A stretch of DNA of 64,000 bases from Azospirillum lipoferum 4B (GCF_000283655.1 NC_016623.1:434001-498000), one strand, 5' to 3'. Shown: positions 1 through 9,241, numbered from the stretch's first letter. The notes: generated from the letters alone by a model not told the origin. Numbers and translations are program-made.

Positions 1-2
1 AC

Positions 3-1226
3 CTGCCCATCGACGCCGACCGTCTGTGGGACAGCCTTGCCGAGATGGCGAAGATCGGCGCCACCGCGAAAGGCGGCAGCTGCCGCCTTGCACTGTCGGA
101 CGAGGACAAGGCCGGCCGCGACCTGTTCGTCTCCTGGTGCGAGGCCGCCGGCTGTACCGTGACCGTCGACCGCATCGGCAACATCTTCGCCCGCCGCAGG
201 GGCCGCGACGACAGCCTGGCCCCGGTGGTGATGGGCAGCCATCTCGACACCCAGCCGACCGGCGGACGGTTCGACGGCGTGTTCGGCGTGCTGGCGGCGC
301 TGGAGGTGGTGCGCTCGCTGAACGACCGTGGGGTGGAAACCCTGCACCCGGTCGAGGTCGCGGTTTGGACCAACGAGGAGGGATCGCGCTTCTCGCCGCC
401 GATGATGGGATCGGGCGTGGTCACCGGAATCTTCACGCTGGAGGAGATCCTCGACAAGGTGGCGCAGGACGGAGCCCGGCTCGGCGACGAACTGGTCCGC
501 ACCGGCTATGCCGGCGAGGCTTCCGTCGATCACCCCATGCACGCCTATCTGGAGGCCCACATCGAACAGGGTCCGGTGCTGGAGGTCGAGGGCAAGGAGA
601 TCGGCGTCGTCACCGGCGCGCAGGGCCAGCGCTGGTACGAGGTGACGGTGACGGGGGTGGAGGCGCATGCCGGCCCGACGCCGATGCGCCTGCGCCGCGA
701 CGCGCTGGTCGCCGCCTCGGCCATGGTGCAGGCGGTGCAGCGGGTCGGGCTGGAGACGGCGGGCGACCCGTGCGCCACCGTCGGCATCCTCGACGTCCAC
801 CCGCATTCGCGCAACGTCATCCCCGGCCGGGTCTTCTTCACCGTCGACCTGCGCCACCCGAACGCCGACACTCTGGCCGACATGGACCGCCGCTTCCGTG
901 CCGCCGTCGCCGAAATCGCCGAGCAGCAGGGGGTGAGCGCCGAGATCGCCGATTTCTGGCACTTCCCGCCGACGCCCTTCGCCGAGCCGCTGGTCGACCG
1001 GGTGCGCGAAGCGGCGAGCGGCTTCGGCTTCAGCCACCGCGACATCGTGTCGGGCGCCGGCCATGACGCGGTGTATGTGGCGGGCAAGGTGCCGACGGCG
1101 ATGATCTTCATCCCCTGCGAGGACGGCATCAGCCACAACGAGGTCGAGAACATCTCCCCCGCCGACGGCGCCCGCGGTGCCGCCGTGCTGTTCGAAACGC
1201 TGGTCGCCACGGCCGGCCGGCCGTAA
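3..1226 (+). CDS. M20 family Zn-dependent hydrolase (N-carbamoyl-L-amino acid hydrolase / allantoate amidohydrolase type), 5' end cut by window edge
   Basis: The reading frame is open from base 3, and the residues before the first internal Met (LPIDADRLWDSLAE) already match the family, so the true start lies outside the window. About 407 residues are visible. The MGSHLDTQPTGGRFDG stretch carries the first metal-binding His and Asp, TNEEGSRF carries the Glu pair, and GHDAVYVAGK and GISHNEVE near the C-terminus are typical of hydantoinase/carbamoylase-family amidases. The family removes a carbamoyl group from N-carbamoyl amino acids or related ureido compounds in the cytoplasm. The exact substrate cannot be read from sequence. 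A 155-bp GC-rich repeat-bearing gap separates it from the next gene. Confidence 0.88.
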   Translation: MPIDADRLWDSLAEMAKIGATAKGGSCRLALSDEDKAGRDLFVSWCEAAGCTVTVDRIGNIFARRRGRDDSLAPVVMGSHLDTQPTGGRFDGVFGVLAALEVVRSLNDRGVETLHPVEVAVWTNEEGSRFSPPMMGSGVVTGIFTLEEILDKVAQDGARLGDELVRTGYAGEASVDHPMHAYLEAHIEQGPVLEVEGKEIGVVTGAQGQRWYEVTVTGVEAHAGPTPMRLRRDALVAASAMVQAVQRVGLETAGDPCATVGILDVHPHSRNVIPGRVFFTVDLRHPNADTLADMDRRFRAAVAEIAEQQGVSAEIADFWHFPPTPFAEPLVDRVREAASGFGFSHRDIVSGAGHDAVYVAGKVPTAMIFIPCEDGISHNEVENISPADGARGAAVLFETLVATAGRP

Positions 1227-1244
1227 CGGCGCAAGTTGCAATTG

Positions 1245-1352
1245 CCCCCTCCCTAACCCTCCCCCTCTTCGAGGGAGAGGGGACTGGCGCTTCCTGTCCC
1301 TCCACCGCCGAAGGCGGGGGAGGGAGGGACCCGCGAAGCGGGAGGGAGGGGG
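1245..1352. repeat. intergenic GC-rich palindromic repeat, short form (copy 1)
   Basis: CCCTCCCTAACCCTCCCC and CGAGGGAGAGGGG on the left face CCGCGAAGCGGGAGGGAGGG on the right. The motif blocks recur near 48.96-49.12, 51.13-51.25 and 53.0-53.16 kb. It could fold into a strong hairpin between the amidase and the deacetylase-family gene. It is non-coding as far as can be seen. Confidence 0.6.
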
Positions 1353-1381
1353 CACCACCTCAGCACGCCCCGGAGTCCCCC

Positions 1382-2434
1382 ATGAAGTTCGTCCATCACC
1401 CCGACGCCGCCCTGCACCGCCCCGCCACCTACTTCAACAAGGGCCTGCTGCGCGCCCTGCCGGAGAAGCCGGAGCGGGTCGGTGCGCTGGCCTCGCTGAT
1501 CGAGAAGCGCGGCGAGACGCTGATCCGTCCCGACGATTACGGCTCCGCCCCGCGCGCCGCAGTCCACACCCCCGCCTATCTAGCCTTCCTGGAGACCGCC
1601 CATGCGCGCTGGGTGGCGAAGGGCGACATGGGCGACGTGGTGCTGCCCAACGTCCACCGGATGCAGGCCGCCCCCAGCTATCCCACCTGCATCGTCGGGC
1701 AGGCCGGCTGGCACATGTTCGACACCGCCTGCCCCATCGGCGCGGAGACCTGGACCGCCACCTGCGCCGCGACCAACGCCGCCATCCATGCGGCGCGGCT
1801 GGTCGCCACCGGGGCGGACCGTGCGGCCTATGCGCTGTGCCGGCCGCCGGGGCATCATGCCACCCGCGATATGGCCGGCGGCTTCTGCTACCTCAACCAT
1901 GTCGCGGTCGCGGCGGAGTCGGTGCTGCCGATCCTGCGAGCCCAGGGCCGGGCGGCGCGGGTGGCGATCATCGATGTGGACGTCCATCACGGCAACGGCA
2001 CCCAGGATATCTTCTACGAGCGCGACGACGTGTTCTTCGTCTCGGTCCATGCCGATCCGGCGGAGTTCTATCCGCACATGGCCGGCTTCGCGCAGGAGCG
2101 CGGGACCGGCCGCGGCGAGGGATACAATCTGAACCTGCCGCTGCCCATCGGCAGCGACGAGGCGACCGTGCTGGCGACCATCGGCAAGGGGCTGGAGGAG
2201 GTCCGCCGCTTCGGGCCGGACATGCTGTTCGTCTCGCTGGGCTTCGACACCTTCATCGACGATCCGCTGGCCGCCTTCGGCGTCACCACGCCGGGCTTCG
2301 CCCGCATGGGCGCGCTGATCGCCGCCGCTGACATGCCCACCGTTCTGGTGCAGGAGGGCGGATACGCCATCGACGCGCTGTCGGCCAACCTTTCGAGCTT
2401 CCTGGACGGGTTTGAAGGCAAGAGAGCGGCATGA
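1382..2434 (+). CDS. histone deacetylase / acetylpolyamine amidohydrolase family protein
   Basis: 350 residues, full length for bacterial class II-like deacetylases. Family landmarks in order are RPPGHHATRDMAGGFCYL (paired catalytic His), IIDVDVHHGNGTQDIFY (Asp and His zinc ligands), SVHADPAEFYPH, and SLGFDTFIDDPLA (third Asp ligand). Bacterial members remove acetyl groups from polyamines or other small acetylated amines using Zn2+. The last codons overlap the next gene by 4 bp (ATGA), so this gene and the EamA exporter are probably co-transcribed. That suggests, but does not prove, that the exporter carries a related product or substrate. Confidence 0.88.
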   Translation: MKFVHHPDAALHRPATYFNKGLLRALPEKPERVGALASLIEKRGETLIRPDDYGSAPRAAVHTPAYLAFLETAHARWVAKGDMGDVVLPNVHRMQAAPSYPTCIVGQAGWHMFDTACPIGAETWTATCAATNAAIHAARLVATGADRAAYALCRPPGHHATRDMAGGFCYLNHVAVAAESVLPILRAQGRAARVAIIDVDVHHGNGTQDIFYERDDVFFVSVHADPAEFYPHMAGFAQERGTGRGEGYNLNLPLPIGSDEATVLATIGKGLEEVRRFGPDMLFVSLGFDTFIDDPLAAFGVTTPGFARMGALIAAADMPTVLVQEGGYAIDALSANLSSFLDGFEGKRAA

Positions 2435-3339
2435 CCGCCATCGCCGCCAGCGGGGCCGGCCGCGATCTGGTCAAGTATCTGCTGATCGTCGCCATCAGCC
2501 TGTTCTGGGGCATGAACTGGCCGGCGGTGAAGACGATCCTGACGCAGATGCCGATCTTCAGCCTGCGCGCCATCGGCTTCACCGCCGGGGCGGTTCTGCT
2601 GCTGGGGGCGGCGCGGCTGGCCGGGCACCGGCTGCGGGTGGAGCGGGCGGAATGGCCGGCGCTGGCGGCGGCGGGGCTGTGCAATGTGCTGGTCTTCAAC
2701 CTCTGCACGGCGCTGGGGCAGAGCCTGATGGCGACCTCGCAGGCGGCGATCATCGCCTTCACCATGCCGGTGTGGGCGACGCTGCTGGCGATCCCGCTGC
2801 TGGGCGAGCGGCCGGGAGCCCGCCAGATCGTCGGGCTGGCCTGCGGGTTGGCCGGGCTGATGGTCCTGCTGGGGCCGGAGGCGCTGACGGCGCCGCCGTC
2901 GCAGCTGGCCGGGCCGGCGGTGATGCTGGTGTCGGCGCTGGCCTGGGCGCTGGGCACCATCGTGATGAAGCGGCGGGTCTGGCGCAGCAACCCGATGGTC
3001 ATCACCGGCTGGCAGTATGTGCTGTGCGCCCCGCCGATGATCCTGCTGGCGGCGACGGAGACGAGGCCGGCCCTGGCCGAGATCCACCCAGAGGTGTGGG
3101 TCGGTTTCGCCTGGCACATCGTCTGTTCGATCTGCGCGGCGCAGGCGCTGTGGTACGTCACCGTGCGCCGGCTGACGGTGGGAGAGGCGGCGGTCAGCAC
3201 CCTGCTGATCCCGGTGGTCGGGGTCGGCGGGGCGGTGCTGCTGCTGGGCGAGCCGATGACGCTGCGGCTGGCGGCGGCGCTGGTGCTGATCCTCGCCGCC
3301 GTCGCCTGCGTGCTGGCGGTCAGGCCCGCCCGGCGCTGA
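2431..3339 (+). CDS. EamA/DMT family transporter
   Basis: 302 residues with about ten hydrophobic segments in two repeated halves, the usual size and fold of the 10-TM drug/metabolite transporter superfamily. N-terminal SLFWGMNWPAVK and the second-half ALAWALGTIVMKR match the two EamA repeats. The protein should sit in the inner membrane and export or import small metabolites; the substrate is unknown. Its ATG overlaps the stop of the upstream deacetylase gene. It ends 6 bp from the stop of the next, reverse-strand gene, with no room for an ordinary terminator. Confidence 0.85.
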   Translation: MTAIAASGAGRDLVKYLLIVAISLFWGMNWPAVKTILTQMPIFSLRAIGFTAGAVLLLGAARLAGHRLRVERAEWPALAAAGLCNVLVFNLCTALGQSLMATSQAAIIAFTMPVWATLLAIPLLGERPGARQIVGLACGLAGLMVLLGPEALTAPPSQLAGPAVMLVSALAWALGTIVMKRRVWRSNPMVITGWQYVLCAPPMILLAATETRPALAEIHPEVWVGFAWHIVCSICAAQALWYVTVRRLTVGEAAVSTLLIPVVGVGGAVLLLGEPMTLRLAAALVLILAAVACVLAVRPARR

Positions 3340-3345
3340 GCCTCC

Positions 3346-4371
3346 TTACTCCTCGGTGAGGCGGCGGCAGCGCCGCTTCATCATCGCCAGCGCCTCGTCG
3401 GCGCGGGCGCCGGAGAGGTCGAAACTCCGCTCGTCGAGCAACACGCCGTCGGAGTTGTAGACGCGGACCAGCAGCCCCTCCGGCGTCTGGCCGACCGACA
3501 GGTCGAGGACGCCGTCGCCGGTCTCGTTGCCGGCGATGTCGAGGAAGTCGTTGATCTCGTCGAAGTTGGCCTCGATGTCGTCCGGCCAGACGCCCTCGGC
3601 GGTGAAGTCCAAGAGATCGTTCAGCCCGCCGACCGGCTCGCAGCGCTTCACCCGCGGATCGGCGGCGGCGACCGCTTCGGCGAAGGCGGCCATCGACTGG
3701 CGGATGCGCTCCTGCTCGATGGGGTCGATCTCCAGCTCCTGCCCGTCGTCGGCGAAGCCGAGCTTCAGCGGATCGGGCATGCCCTCCCCTTCCAGCTCCG
3801 CATCCTCCTCGATCACCAGACCGACGACGCCGACCAGCCGGGTGCCGCTGTCGTCGGCGGGGGCCAGCAGATCCTGCGTGCGGGCGAAGCTCTCCGCCTC
3901 CTCCGGCGAGGAGATCAGGCGGCGCAGCAGGGTGCGGCGGTCGGCGGCATCCAGGTAGGACAGCGGCTCCGGATCCAGCCACAGCGGCAGCAGCCGCATG
4001 TCGGCGGCCTTTTCCAGCAGCCCGGCCGAATCGAGCGCTTCCTCGATCACGCCCACCGGCGGCGGCGCGTCCAGCGGCCCGTCCACCTCCAGCACCAGCC
4101 AGAACAGGGTGGAGAGGGTCGGGTCGCCCTGCTCGTCGGTGCCCTGCGCGGTTTCGGAGAAGGCCTCGACCTCGTCCATGAAGTCGTAGCCTTCCTCCTC
4201 GCGCAGCTTGCCCACGGCCGCTTCGATCACGCCCTGGCGGTTGCCGTCCAGCACCTCGTCCAGCAGCGCGCCGAAACGCTCGTCGTTGTTGCGCCACAGC
4301 CGGACCAGCCGGTCGGCCGGCGTCCCGCTGAACTGGCCGCCCTTGCCGTTGACCCCGTCCTTTTTCGCCAT
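3346..4371 (-). CDS. uncharacterised protein (acidic, 341 aa)
   Basis: The start was chosen at the MAKKDGVNGKGG Met. Upstream extensions of the frame run into the opposite-strand beta-glucosidase gene and lose coding character. The protein is rich in Asp/Glu and Leu and has no signal peptide or membrane segment. The C-terminal third (FDEINDFLDIAGNE, LDLSVGQTPEGLLVRVYNSDG) resembles a small alpha/beta domain, and the middle (WLDPEPLSYLDAADRRTLLRRLI) is helical. I do not recognise the family and propose no function. It is convergent with the EamA gene and divergent from the beta-glucosidase gene, so it is probably a single-gene transcript. Confidence 0.75.
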   Translation of the reverse strand: MAKKDGVNGKGGQFSGTPADRLVRLWRNNDERFGALLDEVLDGNRQGVIEAAVGKLREEEGYDFMDEVEAFSETAQGTDEQGDPTLSTLFWLVLEVDGPLDAPPPVGVIEEALDSAGLLEKAADMRLLPLWLDPEPLSYLDAADRRTLLRRLISSPEEAESFARTQDLLAPADDSGTRLVGVVGLVIEEDAELEGEGMPDPLKLGFADDGQELEIDPIEQERIRQSMAAFAEAVAAADPRVKRCEPVGGLNDLLDFTAEGVWPDDIEANFDEINDFLDIAGNETGDGVLDLSVGQTPEGLLVRVYNSDGVLLDERSFDLSGARADEALAMMKRRCRRLTEE

Positions 4372-4548
4372 GATGCGCCCGTTCCTTTCTGAATCGCTCG
4401 TCCGGTCGGCCAGACCATAGGAGTGCCGCGCCATCCTGTCGACCGCGATATCGTGACGGAGCATCCGCCGGGAACAGCGACGATTGGCCCCTTCCACCCG
4501 GACGGGAAAGAGGTAGGATCCGATCATCCATATTTCGGGTGATCCGCC

Positions 4549-5877
4549 ATGGCCGAACGTCCGGTTTTTCCCAAAGACTTCCTGTGGGGCGCCTCCACCT
4601 CCGCCTATCAGATCGAGGGCGCGGCCGAGGCCGACGGGCGGGCGCCCAGCATCTGGGACAGCTTCTGCAAGCTGAAGGGCCGGGTCGACAATGGCGAGAG
4701 CGGCGACGTCGCCTGCGACCATTACCACCGGATGCCGGAGGATGTGGAGCTGATGGCCGAGCTGGGGCTGCAGGCCTACCGCTTCTCCGTCTCCTGGCCG
4801 CGGGTGCTGCCGCGCGGGCGCGGCGCGCCGAACGAAAAGGGGCTGGATTTCTACGACCGGCTGATCGACCGGCTGCTGGAGAAGAACATCGAGCCCTGGC
4901 TGTGCCTGTATCACTGGGACCTGCCGCAGGCCTTGCAGGACCAGGGCGGCTGGGCCGTCCGCGACGGCGCCGGATGGTTCGCCGATTACGCCGCGCTGTG
5001 CGCCCGGCGCTATGGCGACCGGGTGAAGCGCTGGGCCACCTTCAACGAATTCTCCGTCTTCACCCTGTTCGGCTGGGCCTTCGGCTGGGGGGCGCCGAGC
5101 ATCGCCGACCGCGCCACCCACCTGAAGACGATCCACCACGTCAACCTCGCCCATGGCGCCGGGGTGGACGTGCTGCGCGCCCTGGTGCCGAATGCCTCCA
5201 TCGGCGCGGTGCACAGCGTCCAGCCGATGCGGCCCGAGACCGACCGGCCGGAGGATGTCGAGGCCGCCGCCCTGTTCGACGAGCATTGGAACCGCGCCTT
5301 CCCCGACGCCCAGCTGCTGGCATATTATCCGCGCCGCATAGCCGAAGCCATCGAGCCCTATGTGCAGCCCGGCGACATGGCGCGCATCGCCCGGCCGCTG
5401 GACTGGTTCGGGCTGAACCATTACGCCCCGGTCTATGGCCGCAAGGACGACAGCCTGATCTGGGGCTTCGGATTCGGATCGCCGCCGGCGGGGATGAAGC
5501 GGACGGCCATCGACTGGCCCTATGACCCCGGCTGTTTCCGCGACACGCTGATCGACCTGACCCGCCGTTACCGCCTGCCGATCTATGTGACGGAGAACGG
5601 ATACGGCACCAAGGCGGCGGAGGCCCCGGATGCCGAGGGGCGCGTGGTGGATGCCGAGCGGCTGGCCTACCTCCAGGCCTACATCGCCGCGATGGCGGAG
5701 GCGAAGGCGCGGGGGGCCGACGTGCGGGGATATTTCGTCTGGTCGCTGCTGGACAATTTCGAATGGGGCGGCGGCTACGGCACGCGGTTCGGCATCGTCC
5801 ATGTCGATTTCACGACGCAAGCGCGGACCCCGAAGGAGTCGGCGCGCTGGTATTCGGAGCTGATCCGAGGGGGCTGA
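4549..5877 (+). CDS. GH1 family beta-glucosidase
   Basis: 442 residues, the standard length for a cytoplasmic bacterial family 1 glycoside hydrolase. The N-terminal FLWGASTSAYQIEGA signature is present. The acid/base Glu is in TFNEF (about Glu167; the family more often has TFNEP), and the nucleophile Glu is in YVTENGYG (about Glu349). YRFSVSWPRVLPRG and FVWSLLDNFEW are further hallmark stretches. It should hydrolyse terminal beta-D-glucosyl residues of cellobiose-like oligosaccharides. Cellobiose from the cellulose genes 11 kb away is a possible but unproven substrate. Its last 68 bp overlap the 3' end of the opposite-strand gene. Confidence 0.93.
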   Translation: MAERPVFPKDFLWGASTSAYQIEGAAEADGRAPSIWDSFCKLKGRVDNGESGDVACDHYHRMPEDVELMAELGLQAYRFSVSWPRVLPRGRGAPNEKGLDFYDRLIDRLLEKNIEPWLCLYHWDLPQALQDQGGWAVRDGAGWFADYAALCARRYGDRVKRWATFNEFSVFTLFGWAFGWGAPSIADRATHLKTIHHVNLAHGAGVDVLRALVPNASIGAVHSVQPMRPETDRPEDVEAAALFDEHWNRAFPDAQLLAYYPRRIAEAIEPYVQPGDMARIARPLDWFGLNHYAPVYGRKDDSLIWGFGFGSPPAGMKRTAIDWPYDPGCFRDTLIDLTRRYRLPIYVTENGYGTKAAEAPDAEGRVVDAERLAYLQAYIAAMAEAKARGADVRGYFVWSLLDNFEWGGGYGTRFGIVHVDFTTQARTPKESARWYSELIRGG

Positions 5878-6607
5878 CGCGGCGCCGCCCGCCCGCCTTG
5901 GCCGGCGGAGCGGCGGCGGATGGAACAGTGTGGAACGGATTTCGCGCGCTGTTCCATCCGTCCACCGGCACCGGGGCGGGATCGGGGAGCGCCGCGGCGA
6001 CCGGCTCCACCGGCCGCGGACGGGAACGGTCGCCGCCGGGGCCGGCGGGCGTCGGGGGCGGAGCGGCCGGCTCGGGCTGCGGCGGCGATGAGGGCTGAGG
6101 GGGCGGCTGCGGCGATTGCGGGGGCGATTGCGGGGCCGGCGTTGCCGCCGGTTCCGGGGACGGGGCGGGCCGGTCGGGCTGGGGAGCGCGCGCCGCCGGT
6201 CTGGCCGGGGCGTCGAGCCCGGCGAACAGGCCGAGCCGTTCGGCCAGCCAGCGCACCGTCTTCGGATCGCCCATCGACACCAGCCGCTCGATCTGTTCCG
6301 CCACCAGGGTGCGGATCGAGGCAAGGCGCAGGTCCGCCTCCCGGTTCAACGCCTGCCGTTCCCACCAGACGCGATGGCGGAAATCCCGCGATCCGTAATA
6401 GGCCCGCCACAGGGTGGTGCGGCTGCATCCCATGGCGCGGGCGACGTAGAGGAAGGAACAGCCGCGCGCCAGCATGCCGGCGGCCATGATCCATTGTTCC
6501 TCGTTGAACTGCGATCCGGGAACCAGCGAGCCGTCGGCGGGGACCGGCGGCTCCTCCGCCCAGCAGGGGAAATGGTCGTCGGAGAGGGTGCGGCTGTCGA
6601 GCGGCAT
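5810..6607 (-). CDS. uncharacterised HTH-type protein with a long Pro/Ala-rich tail
   Basis: 265 residues from the MPLDSRTLSDDHF Met, chosen because GGAG lies at suitable spacing upstream; a longer N-terminal extension looks non-coding. Residues about 30-110 contain a helix-turn-helix-like stretch (ARGCSFLYVARAMGCSRTTL) followed by helices ending in VRWLAERLGLFAG. That resembles DNA-binding domains of small terminase or resolvase-type proteins. The remaining half is a low-complexity Pro/Ala tract. The 3' end runs 68 bp into the opposite-strand GH1 gene. The function is unknown and the HTH assignment is by eye only. Confidence 0.6.
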   Translation of the reverse strand: MPLDSRTLSDDHFPCWAEEPPVPADGSLVPGSQFNEEQWIMAAGMLARGCSFLYVARAMGCSRTTLWRAYYGSRDFRHRVWWERQALNREADLRLASIRTLVAEQIERLVSMGDPKTVRWLAERLGLFAGLDAPARPAARAPQPDRPAPSPEPAATPAPQSPPQSPQPPPQPSSPPQPEPAAPPPTPAGPGGDRSRPRPVEPVAAALPDPAPVPVDGWNSARNPFHTVPSAAAPPAKAGGRRRVSPLGSAPNTSAPTPSGSALAS

Positions 6608-6767
6608 GGCGGGGCTCCGCGGGTGGATGGGACCAGCGGGGGAGGATATAGGAATTTTTTCTGGTTGAGGGGTTTTTGTCCCACGGCGGGATTCGCGACA
6701 CTTTAGCTCGAGCAATGCCACGCAAGATTGGTTTTCCGTGGAATTTTTCACGCTATAATGCATTTAA

Positions 6768-7283
6768 ATGGATAGATACACGAAGAATGCTGTTCATCCA
6801 CATCTGATTGGTTATGTACGGATGTCCATTGACGATCAGAAACTTGACCTCCAGATCGCGGCGCTGATCGCCGCCGAAATTCGGCCCAACGATGTACGGT
6901 CGGACAAGACCAATAGCTTGCGGTCCGAACAGCCAGTGTTAGCCGGCGCGTTGAAGGCTTTTCGTCGGAGCGACACGCTCATGGTGTGGCGCCTAGACCG
7001 ATTGGCGCACAGCACCAAGGAGCTGCTGCCCATAGGTGATCGATTGCAGGAAGCGAAGGTAAGCTTGCGAAGCTTGAGTGAATATCTCGACACCAGCACA
7101 GCAACGGGCAAGCTCGTGTTCACCCTAGTCTCGACCATGGCTGAGTTTGAACGCAATCTTATCAGTGAGCGGACCAAGTCTGGTATGAGCGCGGCACGGG
7201 ATCGGGGATTGCCGGAAGGGCATCCGGCTAAGCTGGTGGAAAAGCGGTTAAGTATAGCTGAATTTGTGGTGTCTAGGCAGTAG
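6768..7283 (+). CDS. serine recombinase (resolvase/invertase family), probably lacking its C-terminal HTH
   Basis: 171 residues. The N-terminal catalytic domain has LIGYVRMSIDDQ with the nucleophilic Ser at about residue 20, WRLDRLAHS with the active-site Arg pair, and AEFERNLISERTKSGM leading into the long E helix. Family members such as Pin/Hin normally continue with a Hin-type HTH for site binding. Here the frame closes soon after RDRGLPEGHPAKLVEKRL, so most of that domain is missing or degenerate. The codon use is less GC-biased than in its neighbours, which marks the left limit of an accessory island. It may be inactive or may rely on another DNA-binding partner. Confidence 0.8.
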   Translation: MDRYTKNAVHPHLIGYVRMSIDDQKLDLQIAALIAAEIRPNDVRSDKTNSLRSEQPVLAGALKAFRRSDTLMVWRLDRLAHSTKELLPIGDRLQEAKVSLRSLSEYLDTSTATGKLVFTLVSTMAEFERNLISERTKSGMSAARDRGLPEGHPAKLVEKRLSIAEFVVSRQ

Positions 7284-7388
7284 ATGAAAGACTAATTTCC
7301 AATCAGCAATTAAAACTGAAAGCACTTCAGAAAACGTTTAGCGAAAATAATCACTTCTGGGCAACTGTCACGAAATGGAGGATTGAAA

Positions 7389-7914
7389 ATGCGCATTGAA
7401 TGCGATGGCTGCGGTACATTTGTAGATGCGGATATTAAAGGATCCTATAACACCTTTGATGAATTTAGCCAAGATAATATAGAATACTCCATTTTACAAT
7501 GCCCGTCGTGTGACGGGCCAATACTGGTGTCAAGAGAGATTTATTACGTTGGACAGGGAAATATGGAGTATGCAACTCCAAAAGTTTTGTACCCTAAATT
7601 TACTAAAAAAATTTGAAACCGAGATACCTGACAATATACAGTTTAATTACGAGGAAGCCGAGAAATGTCTGAAAGTAAAGGCTTATACTGCTTCGGTTAT
7701 TATGTGCAGGAGAACACTAGAAAGTGTTTGCGACCATTTCGAATATAAGAAAGGTGATCTATATTTTAAGCTCAAAGAGTTGGATGATAAGCATATAATT
7801 GATAAAACAATTTCAGAATGGGCAACGATGCTGAGATTAGAAGGAAACTCTGCAGCTCATGACATTGCTGAGAGCCTGACCCGAAAAGAATTGAGTGATT
7901 TCAGTCTCTTGTGA
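7389..7914 (+). pseudogene. DUF4145 domain protein gene, frameshifted and 3'-truncated
   Basis: The ATG at 7389 follows GGAGG by 8 bp. The first 75 codons encode a zinc-ribbon-like segment (CDGCGTFVDADIKGSYN, then LQCPSCDGPILVS). The frame then closes at 7616, but the neighbouring frame continues with the DUF4145 core: IQFNYEEAEKCLKVKAYTAS, IMCRRTLESVC and RLEGNSAAHDIAESLTRKEL. Removing one base from the A7 run at 7605-7611 would join the two parts (TKKFETEIPDN). The normal C-terminal helix is absent because the reading frame ends just before the adjacent transposase gene. The region is strikingly AT-rich. DUF4145 proteins are common in defence and restriction neighbourhoods, but no function is shown here. 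Confidence 0.75.
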
Positions 7915-8803
7915 TTCGATTGATGTTGCGAAGCATGACGAATGACAAGACAATGTGGACTGAAATCACCCGAGCGCAGTATCAGCGAAAAGGATTGAGG
8001 TATTCAAGCGACACGACGGACGCGGAGTGGGCGGTGCTCGAACCACTCCTCCCGGCGGCTCGACGCTTGGGACGGCCGCGAACGGTCAACGTGCGCGAGA
8101 TCGTGAACGGCATCCTCTTTCTGGCGACCTCCGGGTGCCAGTGGCGGCAACTGCCGAAGGATTTCCCGCCGATGACGACGGTCCAGCGCTATTTCTACCG
8201 CTGGCGCGACGATGGGACCTGGGAGACGATCAATCACGCCTTGGTGGCGATGGTTCGGGAAAGCATGGGACGGGAGGCCAGCCCGACAGCGGGGGTGATC
8301 GACAGCCAGTCGGTCAAGACGACGGAAGCAGGTGGCCCCCGTGGCTACGACGCGGGCAAGTGCATCAAGGGGCGCAAGCGGCATGTGTTGACCGACACCA
8401 ATGGCTTGCTGGTCGCCGCCATCGTTCATGCCGCCGACATCCAGGACCGTGATGGCGCCCCGGCGCTCCTCGCCTCCGTTCGCACGCTCTTCCCCTGGCT
8501 TCGCCACGTCTTCGCGGACGGCGGCTACGCTGGACCCAAGCTGGAAACCGCTTTGGCTCAGATCGGGACATGGACTCTGGAGATCGTCAAGCGGTCCGAC
8601 GCCGCCAAAGGCTTTGAACTGCTGCCTCGGCGGTGGGTCGTTGAGCGTACAATCGCTTGGCTTAACCGCAATCGCCGCCTCGCCAAGGACTTCGAGGCCA
8701 CCGTCGAGAGTGCCGTCGCCTGGGTCTTCATCGCCAGCGTCAAACTGCTCTCAAGACGGGTGGCTCGAACATAGACACAGCTTTGCCGATTCCGAGTCGG
8801 ACT
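7903..8803 (+). mobile_element. IS5-family insertion sequence (approximate ends)
   Basis: The element carries one intact transposase gene. AGTCTCTTGTGATTCG at the left and the reverse complement of a stretch ending near 8803 at the right are similar but imperfect, and I found no matching target duplication, so the limits are approximate. The left end falls within the DUF4145 reading frame, consistent with insertion having cut that gene. Confidence 0.5.
7953..8774 (+). CDS. IS5-family DDE transposase
   Basis: 273 residues from MWTEITRAQYQRKGL, the usual N-terminus of this IS5 subgroup; an in-frame extension to 7911 is possible. The DUF4096-like N-terminal part (SDTTDAEWAVLEPLLP, GCQWRQLPKDFPP) precedes the DDE core. 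First Asp is in GVIDSQSVKTTE, second Asp in VFADGGYAG, and the Glu in RRWVVERTIAWLNRNRRLAK. The coding frame is uninterrupted, so the protein may be functional. Confidence 0.92.
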   Translation: MWTEITRAQYQRKGLRYSSDTTDAEWAVLEPLLPAARRLGRPRTVNVREIVNGILFLATSGCQWRQLPKDFPPMTTVQRYFYRWRDDGTWETINHALVAMVRESMGREASPTAGVIDSQSVKTTEAGGPRGYDAGKCIKGRKRHVLTDTNGLLVAAIVHAADIQDRDGAPALLASVRTLFPWLRHVFADGGYAGPKLETALAQIGTWTLEIVKRSDAAKGFELLPRRWVVERTIAWLNRNRRLAKDFEATVESAVAWVFIASVKLLSRRVART

Positions 8804-9241
8804 CTAAGGACAGTCGAGAGATGGCCGCGCTACCACACGTTTTTATTACGGGTGGTGGAGTGGATGCGGTGGAGGACGCGTTAGCGCGCCCTGGTTTTCC
8901 AACGCAGCATTTTCCCGCAGTGCAAAACATCATAAATATTGGCACATTTAATGGAGGTGCGATCCAACAGGGTACCAATCGGTCGACACAGATTACCGGG
9001 AATGCCGGAAGCCTGTCAGGAATGGACCTTACCAAGTTAGCGGCTGAGTTTGCATCCCTTCGGACCGCTGTCCTACCACAAGCCAGTAGTCCAGAACACT
9101 TTTCCGCTATCGGACGCCTATCCGAAGCCCAAATTGGGGCCGAAGCCAATGACGCATCAAAGGTACAACAGGCTCTGGCATCGATCGGTCAGGCTGGCCA
9201 ATGGCTACTCTCCACATCCGAGAAGATCGGGGTTGGACTAG

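Noticed and set aside
4372-6324. upstream extension of the reverse-strand gene at 3346-4371
   Set aside because: The extension runs antisense to the beta-glucosidase gene, with no family similarity; the internal MAKKDG start fits better.
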